Assembly (NCBI GenBank): GCA_027563935.2
Contig: JANVAS020000203.1
Span: forward strand, 9,548,001 to 9,612,000
Origin: Costus lasius
Taxonomy: Eukaryota > Streptophyta > Magnoliopsida > Zingiberales > Costaceae
Direction of reading: 5' to 3'
DNA length: 64,000 nt
Within the stretch, counting starts at the first letter, position 1, and the number at the start of each line of letters is the position of its first letter. Both the position numbers and the translations under genes were made by a program. The notes beneath the pieces are model-generated. The model was given only the letters and a program-made list of their open reading frames with translations, did not search any database and was not told where the DNA came from. Below, one piece after another: positions 45,156 through 56,923 of this stretch.

Positions 45156-46858
45156 TGAAAGTGCCCCTTAGATTAGGGGGTCCCCTTCTAGGGGGAGCAT
45201 AACCCTAAAGCATATGGCGCATAAAATTTTCTTCTTGCGGAACTAGGGTTATAGGATCGATATGCATGCTAAAAGATCAACTTGATAATAAGAAAACAAT
45301 CATACCATCGCCATGGGAAGATGTTTCCTTGGAAGCAAAGATCAAAGTAGATCTTCTCCTTGTCGTCACACACAAGATGATGTCGCTATCTCTCTTGGTG
45401 CTCCTTGTGCTAGCAAGGTTCCAAGAGGTCCTTGTCGAGTGAAGGGAAAATGAGATCTCTTTCTTCTTGGCCGAATCCTCCTCAACCTTCAAAGTGTCGC
45501 CACACTCACGAGAGAGACGAGAGGAAGATGGGCGAGAGAGAACCTTGAGTGAGCGAAAATAGAGTATTTTCTATTTTGATGAGCGCACTCTCCAAATGGA
45601 GATCATGGTTACTAAAAATAGTAACCACTCCTCACCACAACGTTCACGCCAAGTGAACTTGTCGCCTACTCCTCTCCCTATGAACCAAGCGCTCATTTAG
45701 TGAGCCGGTTCACTTTGGTTCGGTTTAAGAACCAATCAAGCCAATGATCTAGTCTAGATCTTAAATAAACCCTAAGGTTCACGATCCAACCGTCGATCTC
45801 AACGATGCCCCTGATCTGACCGATCTGGCATGCATTCTCTCGATCGAAGCTTACCGATCTCAAGCCCTAATCAATCAAACATGATCAGACCAGATCTCAC
45901 TCACAATCAGAGATTAAATCCCTTTAAACTGAACCCAAACAATTCAGTCCACACGATCTGACTTAAGTAAGCCATATCATCAAATTGTGCGACCCCAAGG
46001 GTTTCCTTTAAATGTCGGTAACGATAACTCGCGTTATCACGATCAGTGAGGGGTATCTAGCAACACATCACTATCTCCCGATATAAAGAAATGAGTCTTC
46101 CAAGACTACACCCAAACCACAGCACAAGTGTGAATCAAATCACAAGGCATGCATATTTCCTTTGCCACTGGATGTTCTTATTGGACAAGCCTGTCAAGCT
46201 TGTAATTCCAATATGATGAGCATGATTAGAACAGACGAACACTGTCACCTGGGTATGGCCATACACTCTCTCAATCATCTCATCCAGGGGGCCCCATTAG
46301 AACATCACACTCCTTAAACAAGGAGACGGCAATCCTTTGTCTATCACTAATGCTCTAACCTGACTCAAGCTCACCATCCAAGATAGTCTATAATCATTAT
46401 GTTTCAAACGATATTGAACTATCTCAAAACAATGACAATCATCATTTAGAAAACACAAGTGATCTCAAGTCAGAGGAAATGTGCCACTTGTCATAATCAA
46501 GGAATATTCACATTGTGACAAACAATTGAACATCCTAGTAGGGTCTGTCCAGTACATCCCATGTACCCATGAGTCTACATCTTATTCCATGCTCGAAGCA
46601 TCCTATAAGATTAGAACACATATTAGTCTTAACCATATCAAGGCTGTCTCATGTTCACCAAGATACATCGACTAAGGACATAATAGCTTGTCAGCCCAGC
46701 TGAACAGCTTTGAGACATTATTCAGAAGAACATATATTGCAGCAGACAATGTAGCTAACTGAATAACAACCATGCCTTTATAAACTTAAGAGTTTATTAC
46801 ATGATACAGATACATTCCCACAGGCCTCAAACATTAGCCTTAAGGGCATACCCCAACA
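45156..46858 (-). repeat. copia-2 3' LTR
   Basis: Minus strand TGTTGGGGTATGCCC to ..GGGGCACTTTCA. The U3 half is close to copia-1, but the U5 end is different. The polypurine tract AAGTGCAAGTGGGAGAT lies at 46859-46876. Confidence 0.96.
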
Positions 46859-46878
46859 ATCTCCCACTTGCACTTAAT

Positions 46879-49800
46879 CTAATGGTTGAGAAATCTCAAA
46901 CCCATATTATTACAGTGCTTCTCATGCTTCTGCTGCGCCAGAGGCTTGGTAAGCGGGTCTGCCAGATTGTCATCTGTATGAACCTTGCAGACTTTGATCT
47001 CGCCACGATCTATGATCTCCCTGATCAAATGAAACCGTCTCTGTATGTGCTTGGACTTCTGGTGCGACCGTGGTTCCTTAGCTTGTGCAATTGCTCCAGT
47101 GTTATCACAGAAGATAACCAAAGGATCTGCACTCGAAGGAACAACACCAAGTTCTCTCACGAACTTACGAATCCAGACTGCCTCCTTAGATGCTTCCGAG
47201 GCTGCAACATACTCGGCTTCTGTTGTGGAATCAGCAACAGTTGACTGTTTGAAACTCTTCCACACCACTGCACCTCCATTCAAGCTAAAAACATAGCCTG
47301 ATTGCGATCGGAAATCATCCTGGTCCGACTGGAACGAAGCGTCAGTATATCCTTCAATACTGAGTTCTTCATGACCACCATATATCAAGAACATATCTTT
47401 GGTCCTCCGCAGATATTTTAAGATGTTCTTGACTGCAATCCAGTGCGCCACACCTGGATTACTTTGGAAACGACTGGTTACGCTTAACCCGTAAGCGACG
47501 TCTGGGCGAGTACACAACATCGCATACATAATGGAACCAATAGCCGAAGCATAAGGCGTATTGTCCATTTCATCTTTCTCAGTCTGTGTATGTGGACACT
47601 GACTCTTCGAAAGATTCAGACCATGTCTGACTGGAAGATATCCTCGTTTAGAATTCTCTAAATGAAATCTCTCCAGGACCTTATCGATGTAAGTACTCTG
47701 GCACAGCCCGAGAAGCCTCTTAGATCTATCCCTGTAGATCTTCACACCTAACACATAGGCTGCTTCTCCTAAATCTTTCATCTGGAAACATTTCCTCAGC
47801 CATGCTTTAACAGCATGCATTTCAGGAATGTCATTTCCAATGATCAAGATATCATCGACGTAGAGGACTAGGAAAGTAATCACGCTCCCACTAAACCTCT
47901 TATATACACACGGGTCATCTTCGTTCTTGATGAAACCAAATTCAGTGACTGATTCATCAAAACGAATATTCCAGCTTCTTGATGCTTGTTTAAGTCCATA
48001 AATAGACTTCTTTAACTTGCATATCTTATGACGATCTGCTGGATTAGTGAAACCTTCTGGTTGTGTCATATACACATCCTCATCCAGATTTCCATTAAGG
48101 AAAGCTGTTTTCACATCCATCTGCCAAATCTCATAATCATAATATGCAGCTATCGCGAAAAGAATCCGAATAGACTTAAACATGGCTACAGGTGAGAAAG
48201 TTTCATCATAATCTATCCCGTAGATTTGTTTGAAACCTTTCGCAACTAGCCTGCCTTTATAGGTAACCACGTTACCATCCATGTCAATCTTCTTCTTGAA
48301 GATCCATTTACAGCCTATAGGGATAACTCCCGAAGGCGGATCAACCAAATCCCAGACTTGGTTATCTGACATGGAGTCCATCTCGGCGCGCATAGCTTCA
48401 AGCCATCTCGCTAACTCCGGTCCACTGACCGCATCCGCATAAGTGAGGGGTTCATCATTGTCAATGATGTAGACTCCGTCATAGCGCTCAGGCTGTCGAC
48501 GGATCCTACCCGATCTTCGCGGTTCCCGTGATATCTGAGCCTCAGGTTGTTCAATAACCTGTTCTACCGGCTCAGGCTCATCCAACTCTGCTTGAGCACT
48601 TTGTCCTTCCTCTGGATTCTCATCCAGTTTTATTTCTCTCCCACTGGCCTCTTGCAGAAGAAACTCCTTCTCAAGAAATATGGCCGTCCGAGCAACAAAA
48701 ACCTTGTTCTCCTTGGGATCGAAGAAATAATAACCCTTAGTTTCCTTAGGGTAACCGACAAAGATACATTTGTCAGATCTGCTCTCTAGTTTCCCAGAGG
48801 CGAGCTTTTTGACATAAGCCTCGCAACCCCAGATCCTGATAAATGTCAAGCTTGGCTGTTTCCCATACCATAACTCATATGGCGTCTTTGAAACTGCCTT
48901 GGATGGCACTCGGTTTAGTACCTTTGCAGCTGTTTCCAGTGCAAAACCCCAAAAGGAGTAAGGAAGAGTAGCCTGACTCATCATAGAACGAACCATATCA
49001 AGTAGCGTTCTATTTCTCCTCTCGGACACACCATTCCATTGCGGTGTTCCTGGCGGAGTGAGCTGTGAGATGATCCCACACTCCTTCAGATAGTCAGTAA
49101 ACGTATGACTTAGGTATTCACCACCTCGATCTGAGCGAAGTGCCTTGATATTTCGGCCTAGCTGATTCTGTACTTCATTCTTGAACTCTTTGAACTTGTC
49201 AAAAGATTCACTCTTATGTCTCATCAGATAGACATACCCGTATCTACTGAAATCATCAGTAAAGGTAATGAAGTACTGATAGCCACCTCTGGCATGTTTA
49301 CTAAATGGCCCACACACATCACTGTGTATAAGGTCAAGTAAACCTGAAGCCCTTTGACCTTTGTGAGGAAAAGGTGACTTCGTCATTTTACCCATCAAAC
49401 AAGCTTTGCATGTATCAATCTCCTTATAGGAGAATGATCCCAGCAGTCCATGATCATGCAACCGCTTAATGCGTTTCTCGTTAATATGGCCTAAACGACT
49501 ATGCCATAGCAAGGTGCTGTCATCAGCATACTTGGCTTTCTTAATATCAATTTGCTGTATCGAACATTCCATGTCCAACATGTATAACCCATTGTTAATT
49601 GAACCAGTTGCATAAACAATATTATCAAAAGACAAAATACACTTTGAAATATTGCATTCAAAGGAAAACCCCTTCCTGACAAGAGCAGGAATGGAGATAA
49701 TATTTTTAGTTATACTGGGAACAAAGTAACAACTGTTTAGTTCCAATACAAGTCCAGATGGTAAAGAAATAAAGTAGTCTCCTACAGCAACAGCAGCAAC

Positions 49801-50760
49801 CCGTGCCCCGTTTCCAACTCGTAGGTCCACCTCATGCTGTCCCACCTGCCTTCTTCTCTTGAGTTCCTGTACATTTGAACAAATGTGAACTCCACATGCA
49901 GTGTCCAACACCCATGATACAGAAGAAGAAAACATGACCTCAGTCACGAATATACCTGAGCCAGAAGCAAAGCTTCCCCTCTTATCTCCTTGGAGCGCTT
50001 TACAGTCCTTTTTCCAGTGACCCAGCTGGCCACAGTGGAAACACCTGTATTCCTTAGACCGCTTGACCTTCTGCTTCAGAGCCTTGCTGTAACTCTTGAC
50101 AGGGGCCTTGCCCTTCTTCCCCTTCTTCTTGTTCCTAGAAGGAACCATCAAGACAGAGGTTGAAGGCTTACCCTTCAGAGTCTCCTCAGTGGTCAAGAGC
50201 ATATTCAGCAGCTCTGCCGGAGTACAATCGATTTTGTTCATATTAAAATTAATAATGAACGCGTCGAATGAAGGCGGGAGAGACTGCAGAATAATGTCTA
50301 CAGCAAGCTCCTGGTTAATGGTATGCCCCAGTTTCTCTAGAGCCTCCTTGTGCCCAATCATCTTGAGCACGTGAGCTCCCACTGGGCTCCCTTCAGCCAG
50401 TTTGCTCTGAAAGAAGAGCTTAGTCAAATTATAGCGTTCAGTCCTCGCCTGTGCAGCATACAGCATCTTGAGGTTTGCTATAATCTGTATAGCTGACATA
50501 TCCTCATGCTGACGCTGCAGCGGTGGCGTCATAGACGCTAGCATCAGGCAAGCGACATCAATGCTATCATTGACGTGCTTTTCATAGGCTTCCCGAACCG
50601 CCCTTGCGGCGTTCGGAGCGGGCTGCGGCGGTATCGCCGTCTCGAGGACATACAGTTTCCTCTCTGCCTTAAGAACGATCTTAAGGTGTCCAAACCAGTC
50701 AGAGAAGTTCGGCCCAGCAAACTTCTCCCTTTCCAGTAGGGATCGCACATTGAAGTTCAT
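46879..50760 (-). CDS. copia-2 Gag-Pol polyprotein, intact
   Basis: A single 1293-residue frame, normal length for Ty1/copia. It encodes Gag and the enzymes for reverse transcription and integration, acting in cytoplasmic virus-like particles and then the nucleus. Gag covers about 1-260 with a CCHC knuckle (Cys240, Cys243, His248, Cys253) after a Lys-rich stretch. Protease has WVLDTACG with Asp286. Integrase has His420, His425, Cys451, Cys454 and Asp481, Asp544, Glu580 (35 residues between the last two, as expected). RT has MDVKTAFLNG (Asp882) and YVDD at 967-970. RNase H has Asp1140, Glu1181, Asp1219 and Asp1267. The protease-integrase-RT-RNase H order defines copia. No stop or frameshift is present. 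The clade within copia was not assigned. Start ATG 50760 matches copia-1. Confidence 0.95.
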   Translation of the reverse strand: MNFNVRSLLEREKFAGPNFSDWFGHLKIVLKAERKLYVLETAIPPQPAPNAARAVREAYEKHVNDSIDVACLMLASMTPPLQRQHEDMSAIQIIANLKMLYAAQARTERYNLTKLFFQSKLAEGSPVGAHVLKMIGHKEALEKLGHTINQELAVDIILQSLPPSFDAFIINFNMNKIDCTPAELLNMLLTTEETLKGKPSTSVLMVPSRNKKKGKKGKAPVKSYSKALKQKVKRSKEYRCFHCGQLGHWKKDCKALQGDKRGSFASGSGIFVTEVMFSSSVSWVLDTACGVHICSNVQELKRRRQVGQHEVDLRVGNGARVAAVAVGDYFISLPSGLVLELNSCYFVPSITKNIISIPALVRKGFSFECNISKCILSFDNIVYATGSINNGLYMLDMECSIQQIDIKKAKYADDSTLLWHSRLGHINEKRIKRLHDHGLLGSFSYKEIDTCKACLMGKMTKSPFPHKGQRASGLLDLIHSDVCGPFSKHARGGYQYFITFTDDFSRYGYVYLMRHKSESFDKFKEFKNEVQNQLGRNIKALRSDRGGEYLSHTFTDYLKECGIISQLTPPGTPQWNGVSERRNRTLLDMVRSMMSQATLPYSFWGFALETAAKVLNRVPSKAVSKTPYELWYGKQPSLTFIRIWGCEAYVKKLASGKLESRSDKCIFVGYPKETKGYYFFDPKENKVFVARTAIFLEKEFLLQEASGREIKLDENPEEGQSAQAELDEPEPVEQVIEQPEAQISREPRRSGRIRRQPERYDGVYIIDNDEPLTYADAVSGPELARWLEAMRAEMDSMSDNQVWDLVDPPSGVIPIGCKWIFKKKIDMDGNVVTYKGRLVAKGFKQIYGIDYDETFSPVAMFKSIRILFAIAAYYDYEIWQMDVKTAFLNGNLDEDVYMTQPEGFTNPADRHKICKLKKSIYGLKQASRSWNIRFDESVTEFGFIKNEDDPCVYKRFSGSVITFLVLYVDDILIIGNDIPEMHAVKAWLRKCFQMKDLGEAAYVLGVKIYRDRSKRLLGLCQSTYIDKVLERFHLENSKRGYLPVRHGLNLSKSQCPHTQTEKDEMDNTPYASAIGSIMYAMLCTRPDVAYGLSVTSRFQSNPGVAHWIAVKNILKYLRRTKDMFLIYGGHEELSIEGYTDASFQSDQDDFRSQSGYVFSLNGGAVVWKSFKQSTVADSTTEAEYVAASEASKEAVWIRKFVRELGVVPSSADPLVIFCDNTGAIAQAKEPRSHQKSKHIQRRFHLIREIIDRGEIKVCKVHTDDNLADPLTKPLAQQKHEKHCNNMGLRFLNH

Positions 50761-52580
50761 GGTGTTCGTTGCTGCAGGTATCTACAACAATGCAAGAACA
50801 GCAAGGTCAGTATCAATGTATAAGAATCAATCAGGACTTAAGAAAGATTCTTTTTCTCACTATTTTATCAGGCGTGAAAAATCCAGCAAAACAGCCCGAA
50901 AGAGTAGAACTCTTTTAGTGAGATGGGATCCAGATTTCATACTTGGTCTCCGCGTCCCGCTCAGGCGAGATAAGATGCACAGAGAGTACAAGCACTAGTT
51001 TCTGGTAGGCATTCCCTGCCGATCGCCAACCCGTGCGATTCCCCTTCATCTGGGCAATCCAGCAGACTGTGCCAACTGAGTTGGTACAACACAGTCTCTG
51101 ATCCCACAGATGGCTGCCTCCATGTGCTACCATATGCTCCACATATGTAGCCAACACGGTCAAGCTGACCCGACCTACTCCCTGGACCACCATGTGCTAT
51201 GCTGAGCAACGAGAAGGGATAAATCCCTACTCTGTAACACACAGGTGTAATCCCACACCCTCTGAAGATAGATGGACGTGCCCACTGAGTGGGTACAACA
51301 CGGCTCCAACGATAATCAGAACAGTGAGGTTTCGCGTTAGAAGGCTTACGAGCTTGATATTAAGCGTTGGATTTTCACGGTCTTTTATCTTCTTGCCTAT
51401 CATGCAATTCCTATGGTGATAGCAGAAGATAATTTAATCATGCAATTCTAATATTATACAATAAAAGAAAGCATGTATCTTATGTGGTAAAAGCCCATAG
51501 CCCTAGAAGACCTTAACCTAACTTAAGTCTTCATTTGCTCTTCATGGGTCTTTTGCTGCTCATCTGGCCCAAACCAGGGCCCAAGCGCCATCTGCAGCAC
51601 AGGTGCGCCCACCAGGAAAATGCGCCAGGTCCTAGGGTCGAACCCTAGACCTCCCACCTGGTCAAGCCACTGCTGCATGCGCCTCTGCCAAGTGTGCTCT
51701 GTGCTCTTGTCAAATTAAATTACAAATTTAACTATCTAGACAAGAGTGACACGTAGGTCACTTACAATTATAAATTAAAACACAGTGATGCGCAGATCAC
51801 AATAATTAATTTACAACAATTAATACAGGCACGCAGGCCCCAGCACAGCACACAATTAATATGGGCAGCCCACATAAGACTAAATAGACAAACATATGCA
51901 TCAATCAACAACGATGTGATCCATCATAAAAAAAATTAAAATTTTCGAAAACCCCATGGGATCAATTTTAATTTTTCCTTATTTGCCGTACAACCTTACA
52001 ACGTACCATCACTAGGGATCCACTCATCCAACCTAGTCAGATCCACTGCCTTTACATGCACCAAGTCCTAACTGACTTGAGTCGACCATAAGGTCAACCA
52101 TGCATGCGTCAGGGCTGAACGACCACACTGAGGTCTGGCAAGCGGGCGTGACCCCGGGCCTAACTCAGGTGCGTTCATTAATCGTCTCAATCAGACATCG
52201 CTACACACCTGTCTGCAGTCGACCTATAGCCACCATAGGCTTGCGCCAAGGTGCTATCAGGTCGACCCATTCAGGCTGTCAGATGATCTGATCAGACATT
52301 CTGGATCTAACATAGGGGTTGACTTCAACCCTAATAACCCGTCTAAGGGTTTATAGTAAAGCCTTAGATCTATGATGAGTCGCGCAAGTATTCAAGTTTT
52401 GTAAAACAAAAACAAGATGCGCCAACTTACAACATACATGCGCCAATAGATGGAAACATATATCATACATGAAGTTTCGCAAGATGATAAAACCAATCAT
52501 GCAACTTTCGCATGTTATAAAGATCTAAGCATATGGAATCACAAGGCCAAAGCAATCATAATGAACATGCATTCAACCAT
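50761..52580 (-). other. copia-2 long 5' leader
   Basis: About 1.8 kb between primer site and gag, collinear with the copia-1 leader. No protein domain is recognised. Minus-strand short frames (for example 51193-50915, 92 codons) overlap those in copia-1. The leader is long enough that scanning to gag would meet many upstream ATGs. Confidence 0.6.
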
Positions 52581-52592
52581 GCTCTGATACCA
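52581..52592 (-). other. copia-2 primer binding site (tRNA-iMet type)
   Basis: Minus strand TGGTATCAGAGC, an exact match to the usual plant initiator-Met site, two bases inside the LTR. Confidence 0.88.
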
Positions 52593-52594
52593 AT

Positions 52595-54297
52595 TGAAAG
52601 TGCCCCTTAGATTAGGGGGTCCCCTTCTAGGGGGAGCATAACCCTAAAGCATATGGCGCATAAAATTTTCTTCTTGCGGAACTAGGGTTATAGGATCGAT
52701 ATGCATGCTAAAAGATCAACTTGATAATAAGAAAACAATCATACCATCGCCATGGGAAGATGTTTCCTTGGAAGCAAAGATCAAAGTAGATCTTCTCCTT
52801 GTCGTCACACACAAGATGATGTCGCTATCTCTCTTGGTGCTCCTTGTGCTAGCAAGGTTCCAAGAGGTCCTTGTCGAGTGAAGGGAAAATGAGATCTCTT
52901 TCTTCTTGGCCGAATCCTCCTCAACCTTCAAAGTGTCGCCACACTCACGAGAGAGACGAGAGGAAGATGGGCGAGAGAGAACCTTGAGTGAGCGAAAATA
53001 GAGTATTTTCTATTTTGATGAGCGCACTCTCCAAATGGAGATCATGGTTACTAAAAATAGTAACCACTCCTCACCACAACGTTCACGCCAAGTGAACTTG
53101 TCGCCTACTCCTCTCCCTATGAACCAAGCGCTCATTTAGTGAGCCGGTTCACTTTGGTTCGGTTTAAGAACCAATCAAGCCAATGATCTAGTCTAGATCT
53201 TAAATAAACCCTAAGGTTCACGATCCAACCGTCGATCTCAACGATGCCCCTGATCTGACCGATCTGGCATGCATTCTCTCGATCGAAGCTTACCGATCTC
53301 AAGCCCTAATCAATCAAACATGATCAGACCAGATCTCACTCACAATCAGAGATTAAATCCCTTTAAACTGAACCCAAACAATTCAGTCCACACGATCTGA
53401 CTTAAGTAAGCCATATCATCAAATTGTGCGACCCCAAGGGTTTCCTTTAAATGTCGGTAACGATAACTCGCGTTATCACGATCAGTGAGGGGTATCTAGC
53501 AACACATCACTATCTCCCGATATAAAGAAATGAGTCTTCCAAGACTACACCCAAACCACAGCACAAGTGTGAATCAAATCACAAGGCATGCATATTTCCT
53601 TTGCCACTGGATGTTCTTATTGGACAAGCCTGTCAAGCTTGTAATTCCAATATGATGAGCATGATTAGAACAGACGAACACTGTCACCTGGGTATGGCCA
53701 TACACTCTCTCAATCATCTCATCCAGGGGGCCCCATTAGAACATCACACTCCTTAAACAAGGAGACGGCAATCCTTTGTCTATCACTAATGCTCTAACCT
53801 GACTCAAGCTCACCATCCAAGATAGTCTATAATCATTATGTTTCAAACGATATTGAACTATCTCAAAACAATGACAATCATCATTTAGAAAACACAAGTG
53901 ATCTCAAGTCAGAGGAAATGTGCCACTTGTCATAATCAAGGAATATTCACATTGTGACAAACAATTGAACATCCTAGTAGGGTCTGTCCAGTACATCCCA
54001 TGTACCCATGAGTCTACATCTTATTCCATGCTCGAAGCATCCTATAAGATTAGAACACATATTAGTCTTAACCATATCAAGGCTGTCTCATGTTCACCAA
54101 GATACATCGACTAAGGACATAATAGCTTGTCAGCCCAGCTGAACAGCTTTGAGACATTATTCAGAAGAACATATATTGCAGCAGACAATGTAGCTAACTG
54201 AATAACAACCATGCCTTTATAAACTTAAGAGTTTATTACATGATACAGATACATTCCCACAGGCCTCAAACATTAGCCTTAAGGGCATACCCCAACA
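52595..54297 (-). repeat. copia-2 5' LTR
   Basis: 1703 bp, same length as the 3' LTR and identical where compared. The second ATTAC duplication follows. Confidence 0.96.
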
Positions 54298-54302
54298 ATT
54301 AC

Positions 54303-54610
54303 GGTAGCGTATGGAAATACGGTACCATAATATATATTACGACACTACCGTATTTTGGGGAGTTACTCCGATATGCATGAAATTTGTCAAGTGATCTCCT
54401 CTTGATGATAGTAACTCTTTTATGTTTTTTATTTTGCTTGAAAATGCCTCAAAATAGTGTCTTTTCACCTAAAAATCAAGAAAAACCAAAATAGAAGTAG
54501 ATTTTGCAATATTTGAAAATTTTGGCATAAAAATAAGCAAAAAATCTTCAATTTAGCATGGAAAGATATATAAAATGATACAAAATATAATATATATTTT
54601 GGTGTCATCA
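54303..54610 (-). repeat. Element D 5' LTR, outer part
   Basis: Continues D's LTR after the copia-2 insertion (the interrupted palindrome resumes as GGTAGCGTATGG) and ends GGTGTCATCA at 54610 before CATAC. Confidence 0.88.
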
Positions 54611-54758
54611 CATACCTCCTTCGTTGGACCAATGATTGTGATTCATCGTCATGTCCTCGAGCAATGTCAGAGTCACGTCGAATCTTTTATTCATTAGCAC
54701 ACCTCCAACTGTAGCATCTACTATAAGCTTCATACTGTAGTCTAGCCCAATTTAGAAG
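54611..54758 (-). pseudogene. Athila E gag, middle fragment
   Basis: The minus-strand translation reads NGLDYSMKLIVDATVGG and LLEDMTMNHNHW, matching B's Gag around AAAGGALMSRTID and FEEMSLNQSQW. It joins to 37036 when D is removed. The rest of E's gag is missing beyond the copia-3 insertion. Confidence 0.75.
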
Positions 54759-56439
54759 TGTTGGGGTATGCCCTTAAGGCTAATGTTTGAGGCCTTGGGA
54801 TTATTTCAGTATCATGTATAAACTCTATGTTTATAAAGGCAATGGTTGTTATTCAGGTTGTTACATCATCTGCTGCAATATGTATACTTCTGAATAATGT
54901 CTCAATGCTGTTCAGCTTGGCTGACATGCAGTATTGTCCTTAGTCGAGATATCTTGGTGAACATGAGACAGTCTTGATATGATTAAGACTAATATGTGTT
55001 CTAGTCTTATAGGATGCTTCGAGCATGGAATAAGATGTAGACTCATGGGTATATTGGATGTACTGAACAGACCCTACTTAGGATATTCAATTGCTTGTCA
55101 CAATGTGAATAATCCTTATATGCGAACAAGTGGCATATTTCCTCTGACTTGAGATCACTTGTGTTTCTAAATGATGATTGGCATTGTTTTGAGGTAGTTC
55201 AATATCATTTGAAACATAATGGTTATAGACTATCTTGGATAGTGAACATGAGTCATGTTAGGGCACTAGTGATAGATATAGGATTGCCGTCTCCTTGATT
55301 GGAGTGTGATGTTCTATAGGGGCCCCCTAGATGAGATGATTGAGAAAGTGTATGGCCATACCTAGATGACTATGTTTCATCTGATCTAATCATTCTCATC
55401 ATATTGGAATTACAGGCTTAACATGCTTGTCCAATAAGAACATCCAGTGGCAAAGGAAACACATATGTCAAGTGACTTGGGTTCACACTTGTGCTGTGGT
55501 TTGGGTGTAGTCTTGGAAGACTCTTTCCTTTATATCGGGAGACAGTGATGTGTTGCTAGAAACCCCTCACTGATCGTGATAACGTAAGTTATCGTTACCG
55601 ACATTTAAAGGAAACCCTTAGGGTCGCACAATTTGATGATATAGCTTACTTAAGTCAGATCGTGTGGACTGAATTGTTTTGGTTCAGTTTAAAGGAGTTT
55701 AAACTCTGATTGTAAGTGAGATCTGGTCTGATCATGTTTGATTGATTAGGGCTTGAGATCGGTAAGCTTCAATCGAGAGATTGGATGCTAGATCGGAGAG
55801 ATCAAGAGCATCAAGAGATGAATGGTCAGATCTTAAGCTTTTTGGTTTAATGTGATCTGGATCAAGGCTTGGCTTAATTTGGTCCTTGAACCAAATGAAA
55901 TGAACCGGCTCATCAAGTGAGCGCATGGTTCAAGAGGAGAGGAAATTGCGATTGTTCACTTGGTGTGAACACATGATCGCATGTGGTGGTTTGCTATTTT
56001 TGGAAGCCATGATCTCAAAATGAGACCACGCCTCACGTTCGAAGAGGTCTCCCTATTCTCGCCTCTCGCCCCCTTTTGCTCATGAGGTCTCTCTCTCGTG
56101 TGTGAGTGTTGACGACAAGAGAAGGATTCGACCAAGCAAAAGAGATCATCTCTTCTCCCTTCACGCGATCAGGAGACCTTGGAGCCTTGCTAGCACAAGG
56201 ATCGACAAGGAGTAGGCGATCACCCATCTTGTGTGCGCCACCTTTGGAGGAGAGCCACATCGCCCTCTTCTTCCAAGACGCCATCCAAGAAATGGCACTG
56301 GTATGATCTCTCTGTTGATCTATACAAACTCTTAAGTTGATCATATGACATGCATGCGATCCTAGGAAACCCTAGATTCCGCCCATGCAAATTTTTATAT
56401 GCGCATGCTTTAGGGTTTCGCCCCTTTAGGGAACCTTCA
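54759..56439 (+). repeat. copia-3 5' LTR
   Basis: Full-length LTR in the orientation opposite to the other copia copies. It is more diverged from copia-1 and copia-2 than they are from each other, so it is an older insertion or a different subfamily. Confidence 0.88.
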
Positions 56440-56441
56440 AT

Positions 56442-56453
56442 TGGTATCAGAGG
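56442..56453 (+). other. copia-3 primer binding site
   Basis: TGGTATCAGAGG, initiator-Met type, two bases after the LTR. Confidence 0.8.
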
Positions 56454-56923
56454 AAGTTCCTTGTATGTTTCATATGATTGCTTATTGTGATCCATGTTTG
56501 CGCCTAATAGTAGATCTAAAAGAGCATGCGTAAATTTCATGTATGTTTTACATTGGCGCTTGCATGCAAGTTGGCGCTTGTTGTAGTTTTCTCAAAACTT
56601 ACTTGCGCGCCCCTCACTAGATCTATAAGCGCCTGCTGTAAAAACTTAGACGGGTTATTAGGGTTGAAGTCATCGTCCAATCTAGACCCGACAGTTTGAT
56701 CAGACCATCTGACAGCCTAGATGGGTCGACCAGATGGCACCTATGCGCAAGCATGAGGTGGCTATAGGTCGACTGCTGAAAGGCGTGTAGCGATGTCTGA
56801 TTGAGACAACCAGATGAACGCCCATGATTAAGGCCCGGGGTCACACCCGCTTGCCTAAACTCATGAGGGATGTTCAGCCCTTCACGCATGCATTGTTGAC
56901 CATGAGGTCGACTCAAGTCGGTT

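Larger units (their letters stand above)
45156..54297 (-). mobile_element. Intact, very recent Ty1/copia element 'copia-2'
   Basis: LTRs at 45156-46858 and 52595-54297 are each 1703 bp and identical in every stretch I compared. ATTAC flanks the element at 45151-45155 and 54298-54302. Polypurine tract, primer site and an uninterrupted 1293-codon Gag-Pol frame are all present. It sits inside the 5' LTR of D. Everything visible that is needed for movement is there, so it may still be active, or was until very recently. Confidence 0.96.
37037..54610 (-). mobile_element. Non-autonomous Athila-like element D, complete with TSD, split by copia-2
   Basis: Flanked by CATAC at 37032-37036 and 54611-54615. 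The flanks are both gag sequence of E, so D inserted into E's gag. LTRs are 37037-39022 and 43480-45155 plus 54303-54610, about 1986 and 1984 bp. The interior has a primer site, one gag-like frame (43227-41946) and a long 3' untranslated region. No pol domain exists. Without copia-2 its length is about 8.4 kb. Confidence 0.88.
54759..56923 (+). mobile_element. Truncated copia element 'copia-3' (LTR plus leader)
   Basis: LTR 54759-56439 (1681 bp) starts TGTTGGGGTATGCCC and ends ..GGGAACCTTCA, followed by the primer site and 470 bases of leader collinear with that of copia-2 down to about 52075. At 56923/56924 it stops abruptly inside the leader and an Athila LTR begins mid-sequence. Gag-pol and the 3' LTR are missing, so the right-hand duplication cannot be checked. 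Confidence 0.85.

Noticed and set aside
46857..54303. DTACG in copia protease as a broken active site
   Set aside because: Asp-Ser/Thr-Ala variants are known in plant copia proteases and both copies here share it, so it is not evidence of inactivity.
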